DNA from: Tieghemiomyces parasiticus
Taxonomy: Eukaryota; Kickxellomycota; Dimargaritomycetes; Dimargaritales; Dimargaritaceae
Reading direction: 5' to 3'
Assembly (NCBI GenBank): GCA_027575765.1
Contig: JANBPT010000494.1
Span: 1 to 33,450, forward strand
DNA length: 33,450 nucleotides
The notes beneath the pieces are model-generated. The model was given only the letters and a program-made list of their open reading frames with translations, ran no database searches and had not been told where the DNA came from. Positions 21,031 to 31,826 of the stretch are shown in pieces; the stretch's first letter is position 1; every line of letters begins with the position of its first letter. The position numbers were made by a program, and so were the translations under genes.

Positions 21031-22678
21031 CCATTGGAGCATGCTATGGTTGATACCCTTTGGGTGTCTTTTTCACTTTATCCATTATGTTTTGTATTTT
21101 TTTTCTGATACGTATTATCAATTACCTCGGCGGGAGCAATACAGGTGCTGCGAAAATTTTTAGTGCAATCTTGCTCTAGTAAATTTTATTTTGAATGTTA
21201 CGACCGTTTTAAGGGACCGCCGGGCAGATGGCCTCTATCCAATTCTTAACGTAGGCCACGGTTGCTGGGTGCGATGGGAAGGAGCCAGGGACCTGCGTAT
21301 GTATTAGGGCGTAACAGCTCGATAAGCTGATGGGTATAGGATTGGTGGTGATTAAAGGACGGTGAACCTCCCATCGGCTTATATGGCCACTTTTCGTAAG
21401 TTTCGGGCTACTAGACTGGCTGGCAATACCAGATCTATTTGGCCGTCAATAATGAAGAACGAATTGTGGATAGCTCTGAGACATAGCTATTGTCTGGGGA
21501 GTTTAGCGCATAGTGTTGCAAAGGAGAATACTACAAGCCTGTAACTGAATCGGGGGCATCCCATGGCGTGCGTTTTGGGATCCCTAGATATGACAGTAGC
21601 TGCCGCATGTATAGCGGTTAAGGATGGTAAGGGGTTGAGGGTGACATGCTATAGGATGAAGGCTATGATCGGGAGTTTTTCGGTTATGAGTGGGTTGAGG
21701 GTGTATTGGCTTATGGCAATAGTTGTCCACAAAGTTGTGTTGTGAAGGCCTGGCGGTTAAGGTGGCCATGCATCTTCGGCTTTTTGAGCGGAAAGACCAT
21801 CAACATGGTAAGCTTACTTGAAATAAAAGTTAACAAGGATAGATCTCATACACTGCAAGATAAACAACTCCCCTCTGTCGTAGCCTAAAACTACCAAGAG
21901 GACACTAAAGGCTAGTAGCCAACAAACTAAAGACTAGACCTAAAAAAGGCGTCCTAAAGGCGGGTATTAAGCCAAATGCGTGATGGATGCCATTTATAGG
22001 GTAGCAACCCCGAAGGGACTTTTATACCGAAGGATGTCCTGCGTCGTTCGTAGCTGGCTACCGCTTGGGTTAATAGGGGAGTCAAGGACGACAGGGCGAA
22101 TACGAAGGCAGCTACCAAGCTGCCGCATCAGTGAAGGAGGAATACCGATGGAAGCTAAGTCCTTAAAGGAGAGAGGCAGAGGTGCCCGTTGAAAAAGGGG
22201 GTAAAGTCCAACAGAGCAGGAAGATTGATGTCGCTGTAAAAGGATAATACGTATGTTAAATAGGAGAAGACGGGTAGGGAAAGGGGTGGAGATGCCACAA
22301 CTGATCGGGTCAGTAGTTTAGGGCGTGACATCTCGTAATGTTGATGACTAGGGGTAACGGTTTGTGATGCTAGTGAGAACGGAGATGAATCGGTGGTTGG
22401 TGCCACACTGGCTGCGTGGCCTGGTTAGTGGTGACGGTCCGGTGTGTGGGGGTGACTGGCAGTTGCCACGAGTGGTCCCGTGGCTACCATAGATTTGTTG
22501 GGCGTCACTACATTCCTTTTTGGTTTCCAGCAACCGGAGTTTTTATCAAGTACGCCATATTTGCCGCCGTTGTTGTTAAGAGGAACCGGATAAGTATATT
22601 ATGGATAAACGTTGTACCAATGAGACTTGGTGCCCTCCTATCCGAAATTCGCCGAAGGTGTAAACCGCACTATGCATC
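21031..22678. other. Intergenic between two convergent genes
   Basis: This 1.65 kb separates the ends of the OSBP gene (plus) and the methyltransferase gene (minus). T-rich sequence just after 21060 fits a 3' UTR and polyadenylation region. Several short plus frames (21362-22192) contain no motif. An AG-rich string before an ATG near 22136-22150 looks like a bacterial ribosome site but has no meaning here. Confidence 0.55.
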
Positions 22679-23962
22679 TCAAAACCCCCGAGTTTGCCTC
22701 TCGGGATCGGTTAGCGGTACATATCGCACCCCCATCAGTTCAGTCTCGGTCACGCAGCCTTGGTAATCCTTCTCGTACAAGATGATCACCTGGTCTAGGT
22801 CATGGGGCGCACACACGACCGGGGCGAACAACTTGCCGGGGGCCTTGAGTTGGTCAATTAAGGCCGTCGGTCGGGCGCCTGCCGCCGCACCCACATGGAT
22901 ACAGTCGTAAGGCTGTTCAGCCGGGAACCCGACCCGCCCGTCAGCGACTTCCAGTCGGACGCGGGGCTTTGCCATGCCGACATTAGTGGCATTGCCTCCG
23001 CTGTCCGAGGAATCGTTGGTCGCCAAAAAGTCCGGATGATCCAAGGCAATATTCTGGCGGGCTAGGTTGACCAGGGCCGGAATGTGGTCAACGCCAATCA
23101 CTCGGCCGCAGGCACCGACGAGGTGGGCCATGCAAGCCGTGAGGTAACCTGAGCCACAGCCAACGTCCAGGGCTTTCATACCTGGCTGGAGGACGTCCTC
23201 CAGATGTTCCAGGGCGGCAGCGTGCATGTGTCTAGTGAGGCCAGGAGGGGTAAAATGTACAGGGAGAGATTACAGATGATTAATACCTCGACCTTGTGTC
23301 TAAGCCGTTATTTCATATACCTGCTAATCAGAATTGAGACAAGCTGGTTACCCTCCCCCTCCTCTCGCCAAACGACCCACAGATGCAGGGGGGAGTCTTC
23401 CTTAGCTATTACTCGTAAAGGAGGGCGTCGTTATCTGCCAACGCATGCAGAGGGCTTACGGAGCAGAAATGGTAGCGCCATGCCCGATGGCCATGGGCGC
23501 ATCGATGTACGCATCTGCGGTGGACCGCACGTAATGTTTACGATCCACGGCCCGCATGGTCTCGATAACCCGTGGCGAGAGAACGAGGCCGGCGTTGGCC
23601 ATGTTGGTCACTAGAGCGTCATTCGTGCGACCTGAGGCAGTATCCCGGAAAGGTACGAGGCGGCGCGTGACGGGCCAGTCGAGTCAATGACGCCGGTAAA
23701 ACAAGGGGTTGAGGCGGATATGATCGAGAATGTAAGTTGGGAAGGTATAGTGCGGAGCATGTGGTTGATAGGGTATTGCCCGTCTATACCTTAAGAGGGG
23801 TAATGGCGGACGGGTGGCATCCCCGGGCAGCCGGTGTCCTACGCTAGTCCGGACTACTAAACCAGAATACTCACTAGCGGCCTGCAGCGACAATGGGCAG
23901 AGCCAGAAGCGTACACCAAGTGACTTTCGGTTGGCTGCCTTACCTGTGCATTTCCAAGCCAT
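22679..23962 (-). CDS. Protein-L-isoaspartate O-methyltransferase (three exons)
   Basis: Exons on the minus strand are 23962-23944 (19 bases), 23631-23460 and 23231-22679. The introns (312 and 228 bases) begin GTAAGG and GTAAGC and end CTCAG and CTAG. Splicing gives 247 residues starting [14 protein letters not shown], the typical start of the eukaryotic family, and joins GATISAP to HMHAAAL across the second junction in the family's active-site block (S62 matches the conserved serine). SAM motif I is LDVGCGSGY (85-93). The enzyme methylates isoaspartyl residues in damaged proteins using SAM and is normally cytosolic. A roughly 20-residue Ser/Asn/Gly insert ([12 protein letters not shown]) lies after the second strand of the SAM fold, making it longer than the 227-residue human enzyme. 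The gene is downstream of the IQGAP gene on the same strand. Confidence 0.93.
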
Positions 23963-24582
23963 TGCAATGGCGTTCGGGCGCAATGTCGGTGAGTAAGTAA
24001 GTATGTGGGCGTATACGGGACAGAACGTACCCGGACGTATAGTGATAGAGTGCTAATGAGGAACCTTCAAAAAACCGAAGAAATGCGCAAGCGAGTGAAA
24101 CAGGGAGAGTTGTAGCGGTTTGCTGGATTCTACACCAGCCTCCTCCACCTCCGCCAAGAAAAATACAAGCTTCTGCGTACACGTCACATCTAACTTGGGA
24201 CTGCTTTCCCATCACCGTCACGCTAGAGTCCAATGGATTAGGCCCACATTAAACCCTTCTGGGCCTCATTCCTTCCGCGACCAGCAGGAAAACAGTCGCC
24301 ATTGTATAAGTGGACCTACGGTTGCGACACCTATTAGGTTGCTATATTAAATACACAGAGTAGCAAAGGGAGAACTAGAGTAGGGCTTGATAGGCAGCAG
24401 GAAAAGGTTAAGGTGGGAAATATATAGAAAAGTGAATAAAGCTCCGCCGTAAGGGCGGATAAAGCAGCATGCCAATTAGCTATATATTGGGGGGAGCAAA
24501 TTGAAGGGCAATCAGGTAGTTAAGGATAGATAGTCAACGTTGAAATCCGAGGTGTACAAGTAGGGACTGGGTGTCCGACGCC
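23963..24582. other. Intergenic between IQGAP end and methyltransferase start
   Basis: These 620 bases must contain the IQGAP 3' UTR and the methyltransferase promoter on the minus strand. A small TCCGCC / GGCGGA inverted repeat lies near 24443-24459. No coding frame or RNA is supported. Confidence 0.55.
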
Positions 24583-27500
24583 TTAGCGGTAAAACTTGCG
24601 GTTGATGAGGAATACCAGCAAGTTGACATTAACGCGGACCGCCCCATCGAAGATGGATATCACGGGGGTATTGTTAAACTGGTATTGCAAAAGATCCTCG
24701 AGGCGAATTTCCATTTCGCCGCCGGGCATCTTGATCCCCAGAAGCGACACCTCAATCCCAAATAGTCCGGGTACGTCGGACGAGATGACGAGTGTGATCT
24801 TGTCAAACTGGCGGGGATTGTACCCATCAATAGCCACAATGACACCCTTCTGGTACAGCCGCTCAGCGGTATACTTGTACGACCCAAATTGAGGCACCTT
24901 GCCTGTGCGCTGGAGGTCCTTGAGGTGGAAGTACTGGCGGGTGAACGGGAGGACGGTACGGTGGCGGCGATCCTTGGCCGAACTCGAGTGGGAGAGCTGC
25001 TGAATGCACGAGTGGATATAGTCAAGGTAAGTACGTTTTTGCTCGTCCAGGTACCCGGATTTTTCAGCCAGGTTGACGAGGGTCTGGCGGATCTTGCGCA
25101 GTTCTTGGGTCCGTTGGACGCGCCGCCGGTGCTTGTTGCGGATATCGGTAGCGATCGAGTTGAGCATCGCTTGGTACTCATTGCTCTTGGACACCTGACC
25201 CTCGCTCTCCAGTTTAGCCATGTGCAGGAGCGTCATCTTCTTGAGGGAGTTGAAGGTAAGCGCGCTCAGGTCCAGAAGGGACTTGCTGGCCGCGGGGCCC
25301 GAGGCTGAAGAGGAACCGCTGGACAGAGTACTGGTGCCCATCATCGAGTTGTGATGACCGTGCGGCGCTGGGCTCGATCCGGCCCGCGCCCGGGGCATGC
25401 CTGGGCCGGCCATGGACCCCGGGGTCATGTCGCCGTGGAACGAGGCGGCCGGGTGGAGACTAGGTCCGTAGAGACCCGACACGGGGCGTGGGGACGGGGC
25501 GGCACTGCCGCCCACAACGGACATGGGACGTGGGCCGGGACCGCCAGGGGTGAGCCGGCCGTGCGCAGTTATCCCACCAGCATGACTCGGACCGCCACCG
25601 ATGGCGGAAGCCATCATCGACGGCTGCTGGTGCTTCCGGGCCTCCTCGCGCTTGATGATCTCGCGGAACCGGAGCTCGTCGCGCTGCGTGACGGACTTTT
25701 CGAGGATGTCGAGGAGACTCCGCCCCGACTGAACGCGGATAATGTAGAGAATGTAGCGCTTGGTCTCGACGAACAGGTGCTTGATGACCGACTCGTGGTC
25801 TTTAATGTTGGAGTGGGCGAAGCGGTCAGTCAGGCTGAGGGAGATCTCGTTACCCGATCCGCCAGGCCCTCCGCCGGCGCCACCGGTCTGAGCAGCGGAC
25901 GAGGCTGCGGCGGCCGCGACAGCACCCGCCATAGTAGTCCCGTTGGTTTTGAACTCGGATCGGACGGCCGGGGCGGGCCCAAGGTCGTGGAGGATGATAC
26001 GGAGCGGGTCTTCGGCGCCGCCGGGTGCCAGTACCTCGAGGTTATCCTCAAGGGCTTGGTGCATGGCAAACACCTCTTGGGGTGACAGGTAGATAATGGG
26101 CTTATGGGTCTGGGTCATATCGGAAAACTCGTCAATCTGGAAGTAGATGTCGGGGTCCATGACGTTGGTGACGGCGTACGAGTACTGGGCAAACCGTTCG
26201 GACGTGTAGGCGACGTAATTGTTGAGCGGCTTCAGGAACATGTTGTCGTCGCTAAAGAGTTTGCCCACCGAGACCTGGTTGAGCATCTTGGCAATCTCGG
26301 CCAGGTTCTTGCGCTGCAGTGGATTGATGACCGACTCTACCACGTCGAATGAGTCCGGGGCCACAATGGCCGGGTTAATGTAGCGATAGTAGACCAGGTG
26401 GCCCACCACCTTCATCACGGTGTTCTCGCGTTCCTGCGGGAACTTGGCGACGAGGGCCCGCTGGAGCTCGCGGGCAATGTAGCGGATTCCGTAAGGCATC
26501 GAGTCGAGGGAGGCCAAGATGGCCTCGATGAACTGGTCCGTGATGGTGCGCAATTGCTGCAGATGCTTGATGAGCGTCGTGCGCGTTTCCATGTCGTTCA
26601 AGGCCTCCTCACGCGAAATGTCATATGGCCGCAGGCTGCGCATGCCCGTGCGGGACTCCTCCTCGCGTATCAGGCCACGGTAGATGACCAGCGGGTCTGA
26701 TTCGAGGTCCAGGGTTGGGTTATCGATAACCTGCAGAACCAGGGGTTGCAGGAGCTCGCGGAGGTACTTGCGTTCTTTGGCACCACGGTTATGATGAACG
26801 GCCAGCTTGATGAAAACTGGGTTGCCACGCAGGAACTCGTGGATCCCGCCAATGGAGTCCATCTCCTGGTCGATGGCGGTCTTGAAGAGCTGGAGTAGAA
26901 GGTACTCCTCGCGGGCGTTCTGGGCGAAGCCAAACAGGGAGAGAACCACGGTCTCCATGAACTTCTTGTTCTTTTCGCCCAGTGGGCTCTTGTTGAGGGC
27001 AAAGAGCAGGCGGGCCAAGTAGAGCGGCTGGGTTTGAAGAAGGTAGAAGAGGTGCTGGTAACTCTCAAGGCGTCGCCGCGAGTCTTTGTCCAGGTGGTAG
27101 AGCGAGTTCCACGTGCCCGTGGCCGACCCGTTGACAAACGGACTAAGCACGCTATGGTGAGTGAGCCCACTGGCATTGAACGAGGCGCCCAAAACTCCGC
27201 CGGCGGCCGCGAGATACCGTTGGTCGTCGAGGAACTTGTACCGCGACGTCTTGATGAGTTCCTCGAGGGTGATGCGGTTCTTGACCAGGAGGGCAATCTT
27301 GATGTCGAGATCATTGAGGATGTGCTCGGTGGCGTGGTTATCACGAATCCGACGCACAGCCTGCTGGCGAAGGCGTTCCAACTCGAGCTCCTCCTCAAAG
27401 TCCTGGTCCGAGTCATCCAAGAGGTAAACAAAGCTGCGCATCGTGGCCACCGGCGGGTTTTGCTCGGTGGTCAGGGTGCGGTAGGCCTTCCCGGCCAGTT

Positions 27501-29388
27501 TGGCGCGGTACAAGCTCTGGATGCGCACGATGGTCGCCATATGCTGCTCAAAGTGCTCGAGGCGGCGTTCGGCCGCACGGCGACCCAGGAACTGGCGGAC
27601 ACAATTTTGGATCTTGACGGCAGCCTCGGCACGGCGGCGGTGGGTGACGAGCCGCTTCTTATACTGACGCCGGGCTAGCCACCCGCGGGCGGCGGCCTGG
27701 GCGCGTACTACTTGCGGGACGTCGGCCTCAACCTGGGTGAGCAGCGTCTGAAAGTGCCGACGGGCCAGGACACCACGGGCCCGGGCCTGAAGCCGGACTA
27801 CGTTGCGTTCGTAGGCGCCCTGCTCATGGAGTAGACGGCGGTAGATCTGGCGGGCGAGAAACCCGCGAATCGCGGCCTGGCACTTGACGATGGCTGCCCG
27901 CTCGGCGACGCGACTGGCGGCCACGGCCGGTAGACGGGCACGTGCCAGGTGGCCCCGAATCAGGGCCTGAGCGCCGACGAGGCCTTCCAGAAAACGGTGA
28001 AACCGGCGGCGCATTTCTTGGTACCGCCGCCGCTCCAGCATTCCGCGGGCGTGGGCCTGGATTAGGACGGCACTGCGGACCCGGTCGTCGTGCTCAGTTC
28101 GCAGTACGGCGGTGCGGCGCCGATCGCGTTGGCCACGCACTTGGGCCTGTAAGCGCACCACGTGATAAAGGTACCGTTCTTGGTCGCGCTTCCGGGCCAG
28201 GGCCCGCCGGGTCAGGAACCCGCGGACGGCAGCCTGGGCACGGGTGACTTGGGCTACGTAGGCCTGGTTAGCGCGGGCGGCGAGGGCAGCCTCGTACTGC
28301 GCCATCCGAAGCCGATCGGCCAGCCGTCGGGCTAAGAGACGGCGCACATGGGCCTGCGTGAGAACGATCTGTGGGAGGTGGGGCAGGTACTGCTTGAGAA
28401 GTTTCATTTCGTAGAGCCGGCGGCGGGCAAGGTAGCCCCGGATGAGGGCCTGGATCTGGGTGACGCGATCGACCAGTCGCATGTAGCTGTGGGCCTGCTT
28501 GCGGGCCACGGCCTCGCGACGAGCCAACTCCCCCCGGGCGAAGGCCTGAAACTGGATGACAATGTCGATTTGCTTCTCCCAGTACAGTTGGGCGCGGCCC
28601 TCGGGGGTTTCGTCCGCCAGGATCTCGCGGGGCGGGGCTAGTTGGGTAGCGGCCGGGGGGCTTTGAAAGACATCATCAGGATTGGCTGCGCCTTCCTCTG
28701 CGGGGGTTGGTTCAGCCATGGCTGTGGTGATATTCTTGAAGGCTGGCATGGAGTACCCGCCGTTGGCCAGCTCTTGGCCTGTGATGGCCAACTGCTCGTC
28801 GGTAAACTGCAGATAGCCAAACAGGTTTTTGATGTGCGGAGCGAGGTTTTGCCGGGCCAAGAAGTGGCTGAGAGCGTGAATGCAGTAGATCACCTTGGGG
28901 AAGTTTTTGCGGTCGTACAGGTCTACGACCTCAAAGTGGAACAGCTTGGGTAGGCCGACGTTACGGATGGCGTTGAGGGCGCACACGGTGTTGTCCGAGT
29001 GACGATACTGTAACTTGGGGGCCGTGAAGATGCGCGGGACGGCATCGGGGTCGAAGGTACGGGCTAGCTTGGCTAGAACCACGCCGTCGCGGAGGGCCTC
29101 CTCCAGCCGTTCGGCCGGGGGGATCTCCTCCTTGATGCAAGCTTCAATCCACTCCTTGGCCTCGCCAATATGACAGAGGTATTCGTAGGCCTGCAGCTTG
29201 CGCCGCTCGAGGTCACACCAGTTGCCGTTGCGGATATAACGTGGGCTGCCTTCCTGGCTGACATGTCGTTGCAGGCGGTAACGGCCGCGCAGGCCGGCCA
29301 CGTCGGGCGAATCCGGGGGTAGGCCGAGTTCGCCCTGCCGGGAAGGCGAGCTGGACGCCAACGATAACGTATCGAGCGCTTGCAGCAT
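24583..29388 (-). CDS. IQGAP-family cytokinesis scaffold (Rng2/Iqg1-like), single exon
   Basis: The 1601-residue product has the full IQGAP order. A calponin-homology domain (about 67-178, with DLYDRKNFPKVIYCIHAL) binds actin. About 12 IQ-like motifs (275-640; for example IQALIRGYLARRR) should bind calmodulin or myosin light chains. A RasGAP-related domain spans roughly 780-1120, and the RasGAP C-terminal domain (about 1440-1590) ends with NVNLLVFLINRKFY. Fungal members organise the contractile ring. The finger position reads EFLRGNPVFIK, with Arg854 where human IQGAP1 has Thr. The second motif is YYRYINPAIVAP. Disordered Gly/Ala and Gly/Pro/Ser insertions lie at about 1152-1177 and 1252-1366. 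No WW domain is seen. The length is near that of Iqg1 and Rng2. The leader upstream on the minus strand is pyrimidine-rich. Many open frames on the opposite strand are shadows. Confidence 0.95.
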   Translation of the reverse strand: MLQALDTLSLASSSPSRQGELGLPPDSPDVAGLRGRYRLQRHVSQEGSPRYIRNGNWCDLERRKLQAYEYLCHIGEAKEWIEACIKEEIPPAERLEEALRDGVVLAKLARTFDPDAVPRIFTAPKLQYRHSDNTVCALNAIRNVGLPKLFHFEVVDLYDRKNFPKVIYCIHALSHFLARQNLAPHIKNLFGYLQFTDEQLAITGQELANGGYSMPAFKNITTAMAEPTPAEEGAANPDDVFQSPPAATQLAPPREILADETPEGRAQLYWEKQIDIVIQFQAFARGELARREAVARKQAHSYMRLVDRVTQIQALIRGYLARRRLYEMKLLKQYLPHLPQIVLTQAHVRRLLARRLADRLRMAQYEAALAARANQAYVAQVTRAQAAVRGFLTRRALARKRDQERYLYHVVRLQAQVRGQRDRRRTAVLRTEHDDRVRSAVLIQAHARGMLERRRYQEMRRRFHRFLEGLVGAQALIRGHLARARLPAVAASRVAERAAIVKCQAAIRGFLARQIYRRLLHEQGAYERNVVRLQARARGVLARRHFQTLLTQVEADVPQVVRAQAAARGWLARRQYKKRLVTHRRRAEAAVKIQNCVRQFLGRRAAERRLEHFEQHMATIVRIQSLYRAKLAGKAYRTLTTEQNPPVATMRSFVYLLDDSDQDFEEELELERLRQQAVRRIRDNHATEHILNDLDIKIALLVKNRITLEELIKTSRYKFLDDQRYLAAAGGVLGASFNASGLTHHSVLSPFVNGSATGTWNSLYHLDKDSRRRLESYQHLFYLLQTQPLYLARLLFALNKSPLGEKNKKFMETVVLSLFGFAQNAREEYLLLQLFKTAIDQEMDSIGGIHEFLRGNPVFIKLAVHHNRGAKERKYLRELLQPLVLQVIDNPTLDLESDPLVIYRGLIREEESRTGMRSLRPYDISREEALNDMETRTTLIKHLQQLRTITDQFIEAILASLDSMPYGIRYIARELQRALVAKFPQERENTVMKVVGHLVYYRYINPAIVAPDSFDVVESVINPLQRKNLAEIAKMLNQVSVGKLFSDDNMFLKPLNNYVAYTSERFAQYSYAVTNVMDPDIYFQIDEFSDMTQTHKPIIYLSPQEVFAMHQALEDNLEVLAPGGAEDPLRIILHDLGPAPAVRSEFKTNGTTMAGAVAAAAASSAAQTGGAGGGPGGSGNEISLSLTDRFAHSNIKDHESVIKHLFVETKRYILYIIRVQSGRSLLDILEKSVTQRDELRFREIIKREEARKHQQPSMMASAIGGGPSHAGGITAHGRLTPGGPGPRPMSVVGGSAAPSPRPVSGLYGPSLHPAASFHGDMTPGSMAGPGMPRARAGSSPAPHGHHNSMMGTSTLSSGSSSASGPAASKSLLDLSALTFNSLKKMTLLHMAKLESEGQVSKSNEYQAMLNSIATDIRNKHRRRVQRTQELRKIRQTLVNLAEKSGYLDEQKRTYLDYIHSCIQQLSHSSSAKDRRHRTVLPFTRQYFHLKDLQRTGKVPQFGSYKYTAERLYQKGVIVAIDGYNPRQFDKITLVISSDVPGLFGIEVSLLGIKMPGGEMEIRLEDLLQYQFNNTPVISIFDGAVRVNVNLLVFLINRKFYR

Positions 29389-30565
29389 AGTGGTTATAGA
29401 GTGGGCGATGTGTCGGGATCACAAAAACGGGGGATACCCGTATGGCGGCAAAGGTTGTGGGACGGTCGGAAAACAAAAGCGGGGTAGGCTGAGAGGCACG
29501 AAAGATGGCGAAGGCGGTGGTTACTAAATGCGGCAGGCGGTAAATGGGTGAGAATTCAACCTCCGACGCGGCTATCGGGGTCTAGGGGAGATGGTGTTCC
29601 CCTGGTATAGTGGAAGGGGCGGTATCGTATCGGCCTGCCTCGTAATGTGAGAGGTTGGAGCGGCGGGGGAGCGCTTGGCAATAAGGTAGTAGGGAGCGTC
29701 GAGGGTCCAGTGTCCAGTGGGGCACGTGGGGAAACGGGTGGGGAACGGTAACGAAGGCGTGCGGGGGTGGGGAGAGTGGTGAAGTATATACTGGCTCCGC
29801 AGGGGAACCCCGAGTCTTCCGCAAGGGGCTGGTGGTGAAGAAGGCGGAGGCGTGAGGAGCCGTGACGAGGATGGCGGCAGCAGGGAGAGAAGGCGGAGAA
29901 GGGAAACTGATAGACAAGGCAATGGCCACAGCAGGCAAGTCTCGTCTCAAGACGGTTATCAAAATGCGGTGCGACTGTGGTGTTAAGCAACCCAGGGGAC
30001 CAGCTGAAGATTCGAACGCTGAGAGTGGAAACAAGCCCGAGGAATACGTAGGGATTCCAAGTAGACAGTCAGTTTGTTGACCGCGTGCAGGGCCGATATA
30101 TACGTAGGGGAGATATAGCGTCGCGAAATGGGTGGCGGAAGTGGACTGGGTCAAAGTAGCTTGTCAGTATGCAATCCAGGAGGGCCGGTGGTATTCGACC
30201 GAGGGCCAAAACACGGGCGGCAGATGAGGGGAGGAGGCTGGTAATGGGTGGATCAGGTAGGCGGTGGGGAATATACAGCTCTTAGGATTGAGAAGTACTA
30301 GGTGGGTACAGATATAATAGGCGTAGGGGTGTCAAGACGTGTAGAGTAGAGCTCCGAATGGTTGGCGAACAAGTGCATTTAGCGGGGACCCGAAATGTAG
30401 GAATGGATTGCAGGCGGATGTTGTGGTGAGCGGGAAGAGCGAAGCAGAGGAAATCAATCGAGGAAAGGCGTCCCTAGTCTTGCCTACGTCTTCTGGTGTG
30501 CACCAAGGGTGGCGGCCGAGAACAGGACTCTAGGCCCGCTGCGATCTTACTAGGACTAATCGCTG

Positions 30566-30647
30566 CAAAATGTAAACAAGCGGGGTGAGTCAGGGGAGGC
30601 GCGAGGGGCGGACGAATGATTTGGTGGGCTTACTTGTTTACATTTTG
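30566..30647. promoter_or_regulatory. 15-base perfect inverted repeat containing forkhead-like cores
   Basis: CAAAATGTAAACAAG at 30566-30580 recurs in inverted orientation at 30633-30647, 52 bases apart. Each arm contains TGTAAACA, the core recognised by forkhead factors. It lies about 1.2 kb upstream of the IQGAP start, in the interval shared with CFIm25. A regulatory role is inference. Confidence 0.4.
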
Positions 30648-31659
30648 GGTACTGGTCGATGGGAGAATAAACCACAACGGGGATGGGATGGGGAAATGGC
30701 GGCAGACCTCCCATTGCCCATCTCCCTCTTTCTACCAGCCGTGGGGGGGGGGCAGATTGAGTGAGCGGCATTGGGTAAGGATGAGCCAGGAACAGTCTGG
30801 AGTGGGAGAGGCAGAATACTCGGCCAATTTTCGAAGGGAGTGCCCACCAGAGATAGGACGGGCTACCGAACGAGATGGGTTAAAAATATGCCTCCAGTAT
30901 AACCTTGCTGCTGATAGCCCTGACCCCTTGGCCAACCTTAACCTTAACCTAAGTTAAAACGTCCCCTGGCTATCCTTGTGGCTTGACGCGTTATTATTAT
31001 CTAGCAGCGTCAGATTTTGACCTCACTTGGTACCGCCCATCGGCTCGGCTGCCTTTCACAAAAGTGGCATCAAACCCATGGTGTTTCAGGGCGACCATGA
31101 TAAATACCAACAGTCGGTGGTTGGTGAGCGATCACCTCGGCACACCATGTATGGTAGTTGGCTGATAAGCGGCCGGGCTTTATAGGGCGACGCTATTAGA
31201 CCGGGGCGGTTAATCGGCTATAATGTATGTCCGATCCTAGGATGCACGCGGCCAGGTTGTATACCAGGGTCAAAGAGATAGACAATCTCGTTATGATCAG
31301 TCAATGGCCCCGATCGTGACGTAGAGCCAAAGCGGCTCCCAGTTTTGATCCTTACCCATCAGGTGTCAGGTGCGGCGGGCCCTGTTACGCGGCCAGCCCT
31401 GGCCGCTTGCATCTACCATTTAGGTAGCGTGATTGACGGCTAAGGTAGTTGGCACGCTCGCCACCGCCTGACCCTACCTACAACACAAATGCAAGGCCCA
31501 TAAGATACCTGTCGTCTGTCGATGCCATTTGCCAAGTGACTATCTGTTACCAGAAAGTGATGGCACTGAAGCACCAGATGGACACACGCCAACCGTCACC
31601 ACCTGAAAATTACCCACCCTGATGAGTTGATATGCCAGGGCCAGGCCTCGCCGGTCTCT

Positions 31660-31677
31660 ACCACCACCACCACCACC
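31660..31677. repeat. ACC trinucleotide microsatellite
   Basis: Six ACC units occur shortly before the CFIm25 start. They lie in no recognised coding frame. Confidence 0.8.
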
Positions 31678-31826
31678 GTCGCCAGCTAGCTGATGGGGCA
31701 ATGCCGATCGCACATTTCCAGCCATTTGCACCAGCTATACTCCACCGCACTCTATCTGTACCATCACTCATCTTTCCGTTGATCTAACCTATAACCCACG
31801 ATATCCCTGATCAACATTTGTTCACT

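Larger units (their letters stand above)
29389..31826. other. Intergenic between divergent IQGAP and CFIm25 genes
   Basis: From 29389 to about 30260 the plus strand is rich in G and A, that is, the IQGAP leader is pyrimidine-rich on its own strand. A 15-base inverted repeat lies at 30566-30647, a short CTTAAC run at 30933-30951 and an ACC microsatellite at 31660-31677. No gene or RNA is supported. Confidence 0.55.

Noticed and set aside
22130..22195. AAGGAGGAAT before an ATG, like a bacterial ribosome-binding site
   Set aside because: The window is eukaryotic with spliced genes, and the following frame is short and without motifs.
24889..28953. Long plus-strand open frames opposite the IQGAP gene
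   Set aside because: They lie wholly antisense to a gene with clear domains, are low-complexity or Gly/Arg-rich and arise from GC-biased third codon positions.
30005..30030. Possible tRNA on the minus strand from a GTTCGAATC B-box-like string
   Set aside because: The flanking bases do not form a T-stem and no acceptor or anticodon arms are found.
29556..30154. Minus-strand frames of 116 to 190 codons upstream of IQGAP
   Set aside because: They are rich in Pro, Ser, Leu and Thr because the leader is pyrimidine-rich. No domain or splice link to IQGAP was found.
30933..30951. CTTAAC repeats resembling telomeric sequence
   Set aside because: The unit is not the fungal CCCTAA repeat, it is only about three copies long, and it lies between ordinary genes.
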